Shown one piece after another: positions 24,040 through 35,065 of a stretch of 64,000 bases of DNA. Positions within the stretch are counted from its first letter, which is position 1; every line of letters starts with the position of its first letter. The stretch is from Beta vulgaris subsp. vulgaris (taxonomy: Eukaryota; Streptophyta; Magnoliopsida; Caryophyllales; Amaranthaceae). The notes under the pieces were generated by a model. The model was given only the letters and a program-made list of their open reading frames with translations, was not told the origin of the DNA and searched no databases. The stretch is taken from the NCBI RefSeq assembly GCF_026745355.1, contig NC_079207.1:35999430-36063429 (forward strand), in the 5' to 3' direction. Both the position numbers and the translations under genes were made by a program.

Positions 24040-25371
24040 ATGATGGAGTCTAAGGTTTAAAGGGAGGTGGTGTGTACCACAAAAGTGCAACGACCTTAAG
24101 AAATGTCTTATGGACGAAAGGCATAATACTTCATATTCTGTGCACCCTGGGGTGACAAGTTTAATAAGACCTTAAGGTGTATCTATTGGTGGCCAAACAT
24201 GAAGAGAGAGGTAGCTGAATATGTGTCTAAGTGCTAACCTGTCAGAAAGTGAAGATAGACCATAAGAGACCATGGGGAAAGTTCAATCGTTAGAGGTCCT
24301 GGATGGAAGTGGGATTCTATTTCTATGGACTTTGTGACTGCCTTACCAAGACGAGAGTGGAAATGATACCATTTGGGTTATGTGGATAGACTGACCAAGT
24401 CCGCGTTTCATACCTATTAAGGAGACATGGAAAAGAAGCAACTCGCTAAGACCTATATCAAGCATGTAGTGAGATTGCAGGAGTTCCAAAGGACATTATT
24501 TCGACGTGACTCTAGATTTCTATCGAAGTTTTGGAAAAAGGTCCAATAAACCACAACATTGAAAATGAGTACGCCTTTCACCCTGCGACCGATGGTCAGA
24601 CTGAGAGGACTAATCAGACTATGGAGGATATGTTGAGAGCTTGTGCATGATTTTCAAGGAAGTTGGGAGGACCAATTAGATTTGATTGAGTTTTCTTACA
24701 AAATAGTTACCATGCGAGTATAAAGATGGCACCTTTGAGGCATTATATGGACGGAAATGTAGAAGTCCCATTTGCTGGAATGACTTTAGTGAAAATATAG
24801 TTTGGGGACGAATTTATTGAGGAGACCGTCAAGAATGTCGATAATTCAGGCTCGAATTCAAGCTGCGCAAGATAGGCAGAAAAGTTATGCAGATTTAAAA
24901 CGCGCGAAGATGAGTTTGCTGTAGGTGATAAAGTATTCTTGAAAGTATCACCCACTAAAGGCGTTATGAGATTTGGGAAAAAGGGCAAGCTAAGTGCTAA
25001 ATATGTAGGCCCATATGAATTTTGGAGCGCATTGGGAAAGTAGCTTATAGATTGGCGCTTGCCAATGGAGTTTGAAAAGATGCATGATGTATTCCATATC
25101 TCCCAACTTAAGCGCTATATCCCTGATGAGCGTCATGTGTTAGAGCCTGAAAGAGTTTAGATAGATAGTAGCCTCACATATGAGGAAAGACCTGTCAAGA
25201 TTCTCGACAGGAAAGTGCGTAGTACGCGCAACAAGGATGTTCATATTGTCAAAGTTCTTTGGTCTAACCACGAGTCAGAAGAGGCAACGTGGGAAGCCGA
25301 AGAGATATGAGAAAAAGTATCCAGACCTATTCCTTGAGGTGAGTTACGAGGGCGTAACTCGTTTTCTTTAA
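24040..25371 (+). pseudogene. Integrase with chromodomain-like C-terminus, degraded
   Basis: Pieces of the zinc-binding N-terminus (SYSVHPG, CIYWWPNMKREVAEYVSKC, KVKIDHKRPWG) are followed by the catalytic-core end (YAFHPATDGQTERTNQTMED) and a GPYEF-type segment leading to MHDVFHISQLKRYIPDE. The last ~60 codons encode YEERPVKILDRKVRSTRNK, VKVLWSNHESEEATWE and KKYPDLF, the chromodomain pattern of chromovirus integrases that reads histone marks at the target. A stop and frameshift lie within the chromodomain. It is the domain that assigns the element to chromoviruses. Confidence 0.85.
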
Positions 25372-25630
25372 GGGGGTAGAATGCGATAAATTTCGCGCTT
25401 TTGTCTATTTTTATGAATTTTCATGTCATATGTATGCCTATGTGCGGAATTTGCACATGTTAGTGCAAAGAAGTAGAGTCTCCGCATAAGAAAAGTGTTC
25501 ATAAGTAACACAAGTGTTTTAAAAATGGGAAAGTGCACAAGAGGCACTACCTTTCTTCAAAAACTTTCGAAATGATGAGTTCAATTTTTGAAAGTACGAG
25601 GTTTTGGTCAAGTTTCGGGACGAAACTTCT

Positions 25631-25643
25631 TTTAAGGGGGTAG
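25631..25643 (+). promoter_or_regulatory. Polypurine tract of the chromovirus
   Basis: TTTAAGGGGGTAG ends two bases before the TGTAATCC start of the 3' LTR. It is the primer site for plus-strand synthesis in this family. Confidence 0.8.
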
Positions 25644-25645
25644 AC

Positions 25646-28144
25646 TGTAATCCCCCACAATTTTAAAGATTTTATAAATATATTAAGTATTTATATAGTT
25701 TTATTTAAATCCAAATGAGTTTGGAAAATGATTTGACTTTTAAAAAGGGTTGACTATTTTAAAAGTCAAATGAAATTATTTTTCATGCTTAATAAAATTA
25801 GAAATATTTTAATTAAGCATGTTTTAATAAAGTTTAAATATTAAAAGTATATTGAAAAGAAGTTTAATGGAATCGAAAACCAAAAGGATAAAAAGGGAAA
25901 GAGTCATTTGATGACTAAAGTCTTAAATTGTCCATCTTATTAGTCATCAAGTTTCATTAAACATAATCTCTTTTCCTAAGCACATAAAGGAAAGCCTTTA
26001 TATAAATATCCTAAAAACCCAAATTATTTCACCCTACATATTATTTTCTCTCAATTCTCACGTAACTTTCTCTCTCTTAACTTCTTCGACTTTTTATCTC
26101 TCCTATTCGTGCGCCATTGACGTTCTTTTCTCTCAAAGTTCGTTTCTTCTTCTTCAAGTAAGTTTCTTGTTCAACAAGAAACGTCACAAACCTTTCAAGA
26201 ACCGAAATTTCTGCCGCCGTCCCTTGCTGCCGGCGCCATTTTCCTCCATTGTTGTGGTTGTTTTCTTTCTTCCTTCCTAAGATTCCATTAAAAGACTAGT
26301 TTTTATGTTATTTTATTATTATTTATCATGTTTGAATTAAATTACTTTTTATATACACAATATTTTCGGTCATCATGATTATTATTATAATAAATTTCAG
26401 ATTTATTATGTTAGTTTATTTTAGTTTTATAGAAATAAGAGTTTTTAGGGTTTTTAATTCTAAAACTAAATTATATATTATAAAGTATGAGATTATTTAG
26501 TACGTAATTTTAAATACGTTATATATGTTTTGAGGATGGTTATTAAATTTTATATGTGCTGTAATTTCAGAAAAGAATGATTTATGGAGTTTTTAAGGAT
26601 TTTTAATTGGTAGAATAGTAGTAATATACTAGGAATTAAAAATGACTTAAGTTTGGAACTTAAAAACGATTTTAAAACGTGTTTTAAGGGGTTTTGATCG
26701 TTTTAAAGCTGCTGTAATTTTTGTTCAAGTTATTAATTTATCATTTTATTTTCTAGGCGGAGATTACGTTGTAGGAGACTTTTAACGATTAAAAGTGGCC
26801 TACAGGCTATGTATACAAGGTACGTACATTATTACGTGCTATGTGGTTTAGAAGCATGTTCTAAGAGTATTTTAATATTAGTATCATGTATAGGAACCTA
26901 TTTGTTCATATAAGTGAATGCTAGAATTTATTTTACATGTTATTTGCCTGTGTGTAGCATGTGATCTAAAAGTTATTATGTTATCAGATTATAAATGTTT
27001 GCATGGAATGATTGATGCAAGCATGTTAAGTTAGTTTATTTATTAATTCATGTACGAATTAATATAAGTTAAAGTGAATCATGTATTACATGTATTCTTT
27101 GAGTATTATTTATTATCTTATGAGGGTCGTGGACCTTATTTGGTAAGTTACAAGTTATACCTATATAAAGGTAATGTTTATTGTTGGCTAGGTTCAACAA
27201 GTAAGTTAGAAAAGAATAAAAAGGAGTTAAAGGAGTCTTGGTTGATAAGTTGTGATCACTTGTTAATCCGAAGATAAAAGAAATTCTGTTATGACTGTTT
27301 GGTTATTAATTATGTGTTACTTGCTTGTTTGTGTCAACACAAGTAATAAGATGTAATTAATATAAAGTGCAACAAGAATAAGTTATTGACTTTAGACTAG
27401 TGCACGTCTAGAGTTGGACACTAAGGGTTGGAGTACATGGTGAGCGTGCCATGGGCTCTTCTAGGAATGGATTGATCACCATCCCTCCTTCAGTTCAAAG
27501 GTTCCTCGATATCGCAGGTCATTTTTGGAATATGTGGTAGCTCCCGTATTTCATATTCTTAGATAAGTCAACTCGTCCAATAACTATTCCATTTAAAGAA
27601 AGAAATAATGTTTAGAGTCTAGTTCAGTGTAGTTGTCTGCAGATTATTATATGCTTATATTATTATTTATCCATGTATGTTATTTTTGTAGTATCATGTT
27701 TAGGATTATTTATGTCTGATATGTAGTACTCAGCTTTTGCTGATTAGGTGCTTGTTTGTGTGTGTGATCATGGCTTTGCCTATTGATCCTGTGATGATCC
27801 TTCTGGTGAGCAGAGTTAGTGTTGCATTGACATTACAGGTTCGCAGATGCATCTCATTGGGAATCTGGAATGGAGAGACTATTTATATACCTAGCGTAGT
27901 TAAGTTGTTTTCGTAGGAACATGTTATTTCAGATATTAGTTTATTTGAGTTGGTGTGTTTTAGTTTCAGACATTTGTCATTTATTTAATAAGTTTTAATA
28001 AAGTTGGTTTTTAGTAAATTGTTTTCCGCTGCAAAATTCTGAGTAAGCCGATACGTTATCACACGAGCGATAATGCCTGGATAATTCTCTAAGTTTTATA
28101 TTATAAAGTTATTTCTAGAAAGAGAGAATTATCGGGGTGTTACA
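25646..28144 (+). mobile_element. 3' LTR of the chromovirus (2499 bp)
   Basis: It runs from TGTAATCCCCCAC to GGGGTGTTACA. It aligns to the 5' LTR along its whole length and is about 50 bp shorter through many single-base losses. GCTGG follows at 28145. Confidence 0.92.
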
Positions 28145-28149
28145 GCTGG

Positions 28150-29044
28150 TCAGGTCTCAGGTTAAGACTAACGTGATACAATCTTTTATAAGACTTTGTG
28201 TTTATGTTACAATTTATGTGCTTGTTCTTTTATAATACTTTTAATTGGATGAAAACTAAATAAAAAGTGAGAATATATACGTTAAGAGAAACAAAAACAT
28301 ATTGAATTATTCAATAATGAGTAGATTACAAAATATTATACATCAATGAGTAAGTTTAAAAATATACACCATCTCTAAGTTCACAGCCGAAGAGGGGGAC
28401 GGCTTATAGTGTTGTTAAGGTCCTAAGGATCCCCTCCAAATACAATTTATAAAATACATCGACACAATCTTCTAACAAGTAGCAAGGATAAGCAAGGGGT
28501 CAAACCCAAGGGAGGACCGATAGTGAACACATGTTTTGCACTACTGGAAGATGAGTCTCGGTTACAACTACGATTGTGGGTTGTATTATACTAGAACACA
28601 CAACTAAGAGGTAAATACCTTTTCTATATTAAAGGGGTTTGGCAATATGGTGTTGGTTGTTTAACTTTGGTTGGTTTAGTCAGTTATTTATATTAACTGT
28701 TTGACTATCAACTCTTTATAAAAAGTATTTGTTAAAATTTGTGTTTCCTTATTAGTGCTGATTATTTAGTACAAGAGAAATATAAAAGCCAAAAGCTAAC
28801 TAAAAAGAAAATGTTAAACCGGCCTTTTCCTTATGGTTGGCTTTTCAACTACCTAAAAAGTCATTCAACTAAACACTTTACTTTGGATTTGGCAATTGAT
28901 TTTTGATTGTTTTACTTGGTTGATTTAACTAGCTGTTTAAATTGGTTTTTATGTTGGTTGTTGGATTACTTAACTATTTATAGAGATATTTAGTAAATTC
29001 AATTATCAATATTGGTTGTTTAATGCAAAATGAATGAAGCCAAT
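28150..29044. other. Intergenic DNA with a probable Tat-like LTR relic and a possible CACTA end
   Basis: Read on the minus strand, 28390-28530 resembles the 3' end of plant Tat-type LTRs (CTTGGGTTTGACCCCTTGC, then CTTATCCTTGCTACTTG). CACTACTGGAAGA at about 28540 could be a CACTA terminus, but no partner was found. The remainder is AT-rich with no gene. Confidence 0.35.
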
Positions 29045-29047
29045 AGT

Positions 29048-30431
29048 CACTAGTAGAATAAAGGCTACTTGATGCGGTTAAAAAGTGTCCTATTGCTGCG
29101 GTTTGGGGCGCGCAACAATTAACGGCGCAGCAATAGGTATTAATAATAATGCTGCGGTTTTAAACCGCAACAATATATACCAATATTGCTGCGGTTTTTT
29201 AGGCTAAACCGCAGCAATATATGAATTTTTTGGCGAAAAGTAAGGTGGCTGAGAGGTAATATTGCTGCGGTTTTTAACCCAAAACCGCAGCAATAGGGTC
29301 CTACAAGCCAAAAAAAAATTTTTTTTTTTTTTTTTTTTGCATTTTGCCATAAGATTTGAAAAATAAAACCCGGCAACAAACCCATCCACAAATGAGCATT
29401 ATATCATTTAATAGAAACCAAAATCAAAAAGAAACCAACATCACTTCTCATTCACAATAGATAATACTAACAATAAGAACAAGAAAATTATATTATGCAC
29501 TAAAATCTAAATAAAAAACTGTACCAACTTACAAAGAAAATAAAGATAATGAAAACAATCAGATATAAGAAACAAAGATAATGAAAACAATCAGCTCTAG
29601 CCGTATGTTCTTTCCCTTGGTAACCGACGAAGTAATGATGTTATGCGCCTAGTAGTTGGCTCCGGTTTTGAGGCATCTCGAGGAATCGAACACCTAACTC
29701 GCCGGAGATTATAACAAACGAAACTTCGAACAAACTCGCCGGAGATTCATCTGAAAAGGAACTTCGAAAATTTCAGATCTGAAAGGGACAAAACTTCGAA
29801 CAAAACCCATCCACAAATTCATCGCGTCGTCGCCGGAAATTCATCTAAATAATGAAAAAAAAACGAAAAAAAGAAACAAAAACGAAAAAAAACCCGAAGA
29901 AGGAAGTCGTCGAAGGCGGCGAATTGGGGTCGCACATGGTCGCGTCCGCTTCGTCGCGTCGTCGGCTTCGTGAAGAGGGTTGAGAGGTTGAGAGAGATGA
30001 GAGAGAAGAGAGGGTTGAGAGGATGAGAGAGAGAAGAGAGACGGAGGGGCTGAGAGAGACTGAGGGTGAGAAAGAGAAAATGTTCGAAAAAAACCCTAAG
30101 TTTATGAGCGCTGAAAGAAACCCTTTTTTTAATGGGTAATTGACAGCTAATATTGCTGCGGTTTCTTAGTAGGACCGCAACAATATATTAAAAAAATATT
30201 TTTTTTAATATATTGTTGCGGTCCTATTAGGAAACCGCAGCAATATTAGCAGTACAGGGCCCCACATGTTTTTAAAATGGTAACCGCTAAACAATATTGC
30301 TGCGGTTTTGGGCGGGAACCGCAGCAATATTGTCAATTTCTATTTTTTATTTATTTTTGCGTGTTATATTGCTGCATATAGGTAAAACCGCAGCAATATC
30401 ACCGCATCAAATAGCATTTATTCTACTAATG
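29048..30431. mobile_element. Non-autonomous CACTA transposon (1384 bp) with AGT target duplication
   Basis: The left end reads CACTAGTAGAATAAAGGCTA and the complement of the right end reads CATTAGTAGAATAAATGCTA; both continue to TTGATGCGG. AGT flanks both sides (29045-29047 and 30432-30434), the 3 bp duplication expected for CACTA elements. Subterminal regions carry repeated inverted pairs TATTGCTGCGGTTT and AAACCGCAGCAATA. No transposase is encoded. The middle (about 29600-30110) has CGCCGGA-rich and GAGAGA-rich stretches that look like an acquired untranslated leader, but no source gene was recognised. Confidence 0.9.
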
Positions 30432-30486
30432 AGTTAACTTTGAAAGCTATTAAAATCAGGTTTTCAAACACTCAAAAAGCAACTTA

Positions 30487-30835
30487 GGGCCTGTTCTCTT
30501 CGGCATAAAGCAGCTGAACTGAACTGAACTGAACTGAACTGAACTGAACTGAATTGAACTGAACTGAACTGAATTGAACTGAACTGAACTGAACTGAACT
30601 GAATTAAACTGAACTGATCTGAACTGAACTGAACTGAATTGAACTGAACTGAAATGAATAGTGATATGTGAGAGTAAAAGTATTGTCAAGAGCTGAACTG
30701 AACTGAACTGAACTGAACTGGTCTGAACTGAACTGATCTGAACTGAACTGAATTGAACTGAACTGAATTGAACTGAACTGAACTGAATTGAACTGAACTG
30801 AACTGAACTGAAAATAAGCTGGGGAGAACATGCCC
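30487..30835. mobile_element. Tourist-like (PIF/Harbinger) element A filled with an AACTG microsatellite
   Basis: The left end GGGCCTGTTCTC and the complement of the right end GGGCATGTTCTC form inverted termini. TTA flanks both sides (30484-30486, 30836-30838), the target preference of PIF/Harbinger. The interior is almost entirely (AACTG)n with AATTG variants, interrupted once by about 30 bp of unique sequence at 30655-30690. Confidence 0.85.
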
Positions 30836-30838
30836 TTA

Positions 30839-31081
30839 CTACACTTTTAGTTGTTTAACTATAGAAAAAACCAAAATCCAATTAAAAAATGATTGGAAAA
30901 CTAGTTATCAAATACCCTAAAGCCAAAGCTATCCAAAAATTATTTCACTTTTAGTTGTTTAACTATAGACACACTTTTCTTATATGAAAATACCATAATA
31001 AGTGACACATAAGTTGAAATGACAATAAATTATAAAGTTAACTTTTATTACAAATATACTACTAAAAAAGTCAAATGAGAC
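30839..31081. other. AT-rich spacer with a 22 bp direct repeat
   Basis: CACTTTTAGTTGTTTAACTA recurs at about 30843 and 30950. It is probably remains of an older element into which A was inserted. No gene. Confidence 0.4.
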
Positions 31082-31083
31082 TA

Positions 31084-31341
31084 CTCCCTCCGTCCCATAA
31101 TATAGTGTTTGTTTCTTTTTTACACGGTCTCCAAGACGTAAGTTTGACCTTTAATATCTTCAATTTCGTATTAATAAAAAATACATAAATTTGATATTAT
31201 GAAACTACACATTGAGACGAATCTAACAAGATCCCACATGAATACGTTTTTTTATATATACAAATGAGAATATTTGGTCAAAGATTTTAAAGTTTGACCC
31301 ACCAAAAAGGAAGTAGGCACTATATTATGGGACGGAGGGAG
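31084..31341. mobile_element. Stowaway MITE (258 bp)
   Basis: CTCCCTCCGTCCCATAATAT at the left and its inverse at the right form near-perfect ~25 bp termini. TA duplicates flank it (31082-31083, 31342-31343), as expected for Tc1/mariner-derived Stowaway elements. Confidence 0.95.
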
Positions 31342-31350
31342 TATTACTTA

Positions 31351-31622
31351 GGGTATGTTCTCTTCGGCATAAAACAGCTGAACTGAACTAAACTAAATTG
31401 AACTGAACTGAACTGAATTGAACTGAACTGAATTGAACTGAACTGAACTGAAATGAATAGTGATATGTGAGAGTAAAAGTATTGTCAAGAGCTGAACTGA
31501 ACTATCTGAATTGAACTGAATTGATCTGAACTGAACTGACTGAACTGAACTGAATTGAACTGAACTGAACTGAATTGAGCTGAATTGAACTGAACTGAAA
31601 ATAAGCTGGGGAGAACAGGCCC
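31351..31622. mobile_element. Tourist-like element B with AACTG microsatellite (272 bp)
   Basis: It is the same family as A: GGGTATGTTCTC at the left, GAGAACAGGCCC at the right, and TTA on both sides (31348-31350, 31623-31625). It contains the same ~30 bp unique insert (GAATAGTGATATGTGAGAGT) as A, so the two share a source copy. Confidence 0.87.
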
Positions 31623-31656
31623 TTAGTTGATTCATTTTTTTAATTACCATAATTTA

Positions 31657-32434
31657 AGGTTTGTTCTCTTCAGCATAAAACAACTAAACAGAACTGATTG
31701 CAACTGATTGAACTGAACTGAACTGAGCTGAGCTGAAGAATTAAATTATAACTAATAACAGTGATAATAATGTAATATTATTTAATTAATAATCATTTCA
31801 TAATAATGATTTATTATTAATAATAAGTTATTAAATAAAATAATAATTAACCGTTTATGAAAACTAATTAATGTTCGATAGTACTATTATTTTGCCTAGT
31901 AATTCAACTATCAAAACGTGTATTTTTTTTTAATTTCAACAATGACATGTATTATTGTTGTTATTATTAATAGTATTATTGTCGTTATCTATTAAAAAGT
32001 TTGTACTTTGAACAATGACAGATATTATTGCAATGTGTACTTCTTAGGCTTAAATGATAATTTCAATAAAATTAGCTGAATCATATAAAAAAAATTATTA
32101 GCAAAATAATAATTAGCAATATTAAAATAATAATAATATTATTTATTATTTTTAATAATAATATTAAAAGCAATTGTAATAGGAGTAATAATAACAATAA
32201 TAATATAATAATAATAGTTGTAATCATGATATTAATATTTATAATAGTAATAGTAGTAATAATAATAATGATAATAATAATAATTATCATTGTTTTATTA
32301 TCAGAAAATTACATGAATAAACTGAATGCAACTAAATTGATTGCAATTGAACTAAACTGAAGTAATTGCAACTAAACTGAATTGATTACAAATGAACTGA
32401 ACTAAACTGAAAATAACCTGGAGTGAACATGCCC
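31657..32434. mobile_element. Tourist-like element C, expanded by AAT-rich microsatellite (778 bp)
   Basis: The left AGGTTTGTTCTCTTCAGCAT and right GTGAACATGCCC match the termini of A and B, and TTA flanks are present (31654-31656, 32435-32437). CTGAACTGAA tracts remain near both ends. The centre has been replaced or expanded to (AAT)n-rich DNA. Confidence 0.7.
32095..32290. repeat. AAT/ATT-rich microsatellite
   Basis: Imperfect trinucleotide repeat of AAT and its variants inside Tourist-like element C. It explains the low-complexity Ile/Leu frame on the minus strand. Confidence 0.85.
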
Positions 32435-32437
32435 TTA

Positions 32438-32764
32438 TTAAATTATTATTGCCTCAATATTCTCTCCAAGTATTTACCAAACATATTTTAGCTTAATTTT
32501 TGTATCAAAGTTAAAACAAAGTACAGCGAAGAACAGTTGGGGACTTTTTACTTTTTAGGACATAATACCTTGGAAGATAGTGGTAGGTAGGAGACCGTTG
32601 AAGGTGACCCTTGACAAATTTGAAATCCAAACTGATCTCACTTTTCCTCCCACCGCGTTAAATTCAATAATTCATTGCTTCATCTCATACCAATTTAATG
32701 GTGTAAATTCACTCTTGTAGCTTCATTAATCATGCACATTCGTGAACTTTTTTCTTTGGCAAAA
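32438..32764. other. Intergenic spacer, nothing recognised
   Basis: AT-rich, with no coding frame and no clear repeat. Confidence 0.5.
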
Positions 32765-33029
32765 GCTAACGGATGCCCCGAGAGCGCTAAATAAGAAATA
32801 TATTGTTCTATTTAATTACTCATATTTATATAAAATAATATAATAATGTATAATTCCAATGCAATGCATTTAAATGATTTGCATTTGAATTAAATGTTTT
32901 CCCCTTTCCTTTTGAAAAACATTAAATGCTTTGCATTGGAATTATACATTATTATATTATTTTGTATAAATATGAGTAATTAAGTATAACAATATATTTC
33001 TTATCTAGAGCCCCGGGGCGTCCGTTAGC
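32765..33029. mobile_element. Foldback element with ~110 bp near-perfect inverted repeats
   Basis: The left arm begins GCTAACGGATGCCCC and the right arm ends GGGGCGTCCGTTAGC. The arms match over about 110 bp each (32765-32880 and 32915-33029), with a ~35 bp loop. A transcript would form a long hairpin. No target duplication could be fixed. Confidence 0.85.
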
Positions 33030-33175
33030 AAGTAGTTAAATTTTCATATATAATAAAGATAAAGATGCCCCAGGGCGTCCGTTAGCAAGTAGTATAACAT
33101 TAAATGGTTGTTTTGTATCGACTTTGACTACTTGGACATATGAAAATTTTCATATATAATAAAGATAAAGATGCG
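33016..33175. repeat. Overlapping short direct repeats beside the foldback element
   Basis: GGGCGTCCGTTAGCAAGTAG occurs at 33016-33035 and again at about 33074-33093. TTTTCATATATAATAAAGAT occurs at about 33042 and 33148. This looks like a local duplication of the element edge. Confidence 0.7.
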
Positions 33176-33504
33176 CTTGTTTAAGTTTTTTTATTTAATT
33201 AAAGCAAGTAGTTAACCTTCTTTTTTTTCTTCATTTTTTTTTGGTGTCTATCATGTATTGCCTTATATAATAGAGATTTACAAATATATTAACTTTTTCG
33301 TAATAAATAATTATTTGCGCTTAAAGGTCTTAATGAGTCTAGCTTACTCGCAAACTATTCGAGTTTGACTCCCAATTTTTTTTGAGTCGAGTATAGCAAA
33401 GTTCAATTTGAAAAGTATGTGAACAAGCTCAAAATATATTTTAGCTATATTATTTTTCATATCATAGTAATAAATAAAAAGTAGATAGTCTAAACCAATT
33501 TATA

Positions 33505-33690
33505 CAAATATACTTCCTCTTTTTTTTTTAACCTGCAACGATTTAACTTTTACATTACTACCAACTCCACTTAGTTTATCTTTGATGATTTATAGTTAAG
33601 GAAACAACATATCCATGTGGGATATTGTTAGATTCGTCTCGATGTAAATTTTTGAAAATCTAGTTATCATAATTTTTGATAATCGGTAGT
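33505..33690. mobile_element. Probable decayed Stowaway-family fragment
   Basis: TACTTCCTC followed by a T run, then CATGTGGGATATTG and AGATTCGTCTCGATG, parallels the interior of the Stowaway copies near 59854 and 63161. The right terminus is not recognisable. Confidence 0.4.
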
Positions 33691-33701
33691 TAAATATATT
33701 A

Positions 33702-34627
33702 GCTAAAATTGGCCTGAACACCCTGAGAAATAGTGCGGGTGCACCAAACACCCCCAACTAAGACTTATAGCCAAAACATCCAAAGTACGTACATGGGTGC
33801 ACTCCGTACCATAAATGAGGTATGTGACCGAAATTCTCACTCGCGATGGGAGATTCTTAATTTAATATTACTTTTTTCCATCCCCCCTTTCCTTATTTTC
33901 TTTTCTACCTTGATTTTTTACTTAAACCAAAAAAGCACTGAGAAGATATGAGCAGCAACAACGCCAACAACTACCACCAGTACACAAACAACAGCGGAGC
34001 ACCATATTCACCGCGCGATGTGTGTGTGAGAGATAAAGAGCAGATCAGCGATGTTGGTTGCTCACTTGAACGACAACAACAACATCGGCAGCAAACCCGC
34101 AAACCCATGCAGCCAAGACACTTTCGATGAGAACAACCGATGAACGAGCAACCCAGAAGAGAGAGAGAGAGTCATACACAAGAAAGAATGGGAATGGTTT
34201 GGAGTTTTGGGAATTTGTTTCCTATTCAATTTGGTGAGTAATGAAATACATAGTTATTAGCTCAACTGGTATAGGTTGGTGATGAGTTAAGAAGGGGAGC
34301 TTGAGGTTAAGACATGACGTGTGCAACCCTGGCTTAAGATGAAGGAGACACGAAAACAAAGATGGAAAGGGAAGTTGTGACTTCCTTACAATCAGAGGAG
34401 AGAGAAAATGAGAATGGGTAAAAAAAAAAGAAGAAAATAAGAAAATGGGGGGAAATGAAAAAGAAAATTATGAATCCTCCGTCGTCGGTGAGAATTTCGG
34501 TCACCTACCTTATTTATGGTATGGAGTGCACTCAGGTACGTACTTTGGGGTGTTTTAACTATAAGTTTTAGTTGGGGGTGTTTGCTGCACCTATATTATA
34601 GTTCAGAGTGTTGAAATCAATTTTGCC
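33702..34627. mobile_element. MULE-type element with long inverted repeats (926 bp)
   Basis: About 140 bp at the left (33702-33850) matches the complement of the right (about 34470-34627), sharing CAAACACCCCCAACTAA, AAAGTACGTAC and GACCGAAATTCTCAC. The 9 bp flanks are AATATATTA and AAAATATTA (8 of 9), fitting a Mutator target duplication. The interior has a 60-codon ATG frame (33948-34130) rich in Asn and Gln that I do not recognise; it may be acquired sequence. Confidence 0.78.
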
Positions 34628-34636
34628 AAAATATTA

Positions 34637-34879
34637 ATAATTGAATTTATGAATTGATAAGTGTGAAAAAAAAAATGATTGTAAGTAAAAAGAAACATAA
34701 AATAGTTCTTCCGTGCTATCATATCAAGAAGAGGAGAAAAGTTTCATTTATTTGAGGATGGGTCATTGGGTTGAGCAATTAGTTTTAAGGTAATTTTCAT
34801 TTAGTTCAATAAAAGTTCCTATATGTGGTATTGCATCAATTTGCATGTCATTATCTCTGTTGTTCCTTTCGTATTAAAC
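34637..34879. promoter_or_regulatory. Upstream region of the LPP2-like gene
   Basis: AT-rich DNA between the MULE and the presumed first exon, where the promoter would lie. No clear TATA box could be assigned. Confidence 0.35.
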
Positions 34880-35065
34880 CCCTCCTCCCCTTCTCCTTCA
34901 TCTTTCCAGTACTGTACTGATGAAGTCACTTTCTCAGTAGATAAAACTTCATTCCACAAACTGTAATTCTTAATATCTCTCCTCTTATAATCCTCAATTT
35001 TTCTCTCTTTTTCTTCCCCTAGTTAATTAATTCTGGAGCATCACTCATCACTTTATCATCATTTT
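34880..35065 (+). other. Probable 5' untranslated exon of the LPP2-like gene
   Basis: A CT-rich stretch typical of plant 5' leaders ends at a good donor (TTTT|GTAAGTTAAC, 35066). The acceptor upstream of the coding start is TTTTTAG at 35635-35641. The transcription start is a guess. Confidence 0.5.

Larger units (their letters stand above)
17384..28144 (+). mobile_element. Ty3/gypsy chromovirus, Tekay/Del-like, complete structure but inactive (10.76 kb)
   Basis: Two related LTRs of about 2.5 kb (17384-19934 and 25646-28144) flank gag, protease, reverse transcriptase, RNase H, integrase and a chromodomain-like tail in gypsy order. The target duplication GCTGG is perfect (17379-17383 and 28145-28149), so the two LTRs belong to one insertion. 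A polypurine tract (TTTAAGGGGGTAG) directly precedes the 3' LTR. Coding sequence is interrupted by many 1-2 nt deletions and by stops, and the stretch carrying the zinc knuckle and the protease active site is missing. It cannot encode its own proteins. The clade is inferred from long LTRs, the chromodomain and the polypurine context. Confidence 0.93.

Noticed and set aside
27074..27277. 67-codon frame in the 3' LTR
   Set aside because: It lies inside an LTR and its counterpart near 18870-19080 in the 5' LTR differs by indels.
30456..31650. Ser-Val-Gln-Phe repeat proteins on the minus strand
   Set aside because: They are translations of the AACTG microsatellite in the Tourist-like elements.
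32081..32290. Poly-Ile/Leu frame that looks like a membrane peptide
   Set aside because: It is a translation of an AAT microsatellite.
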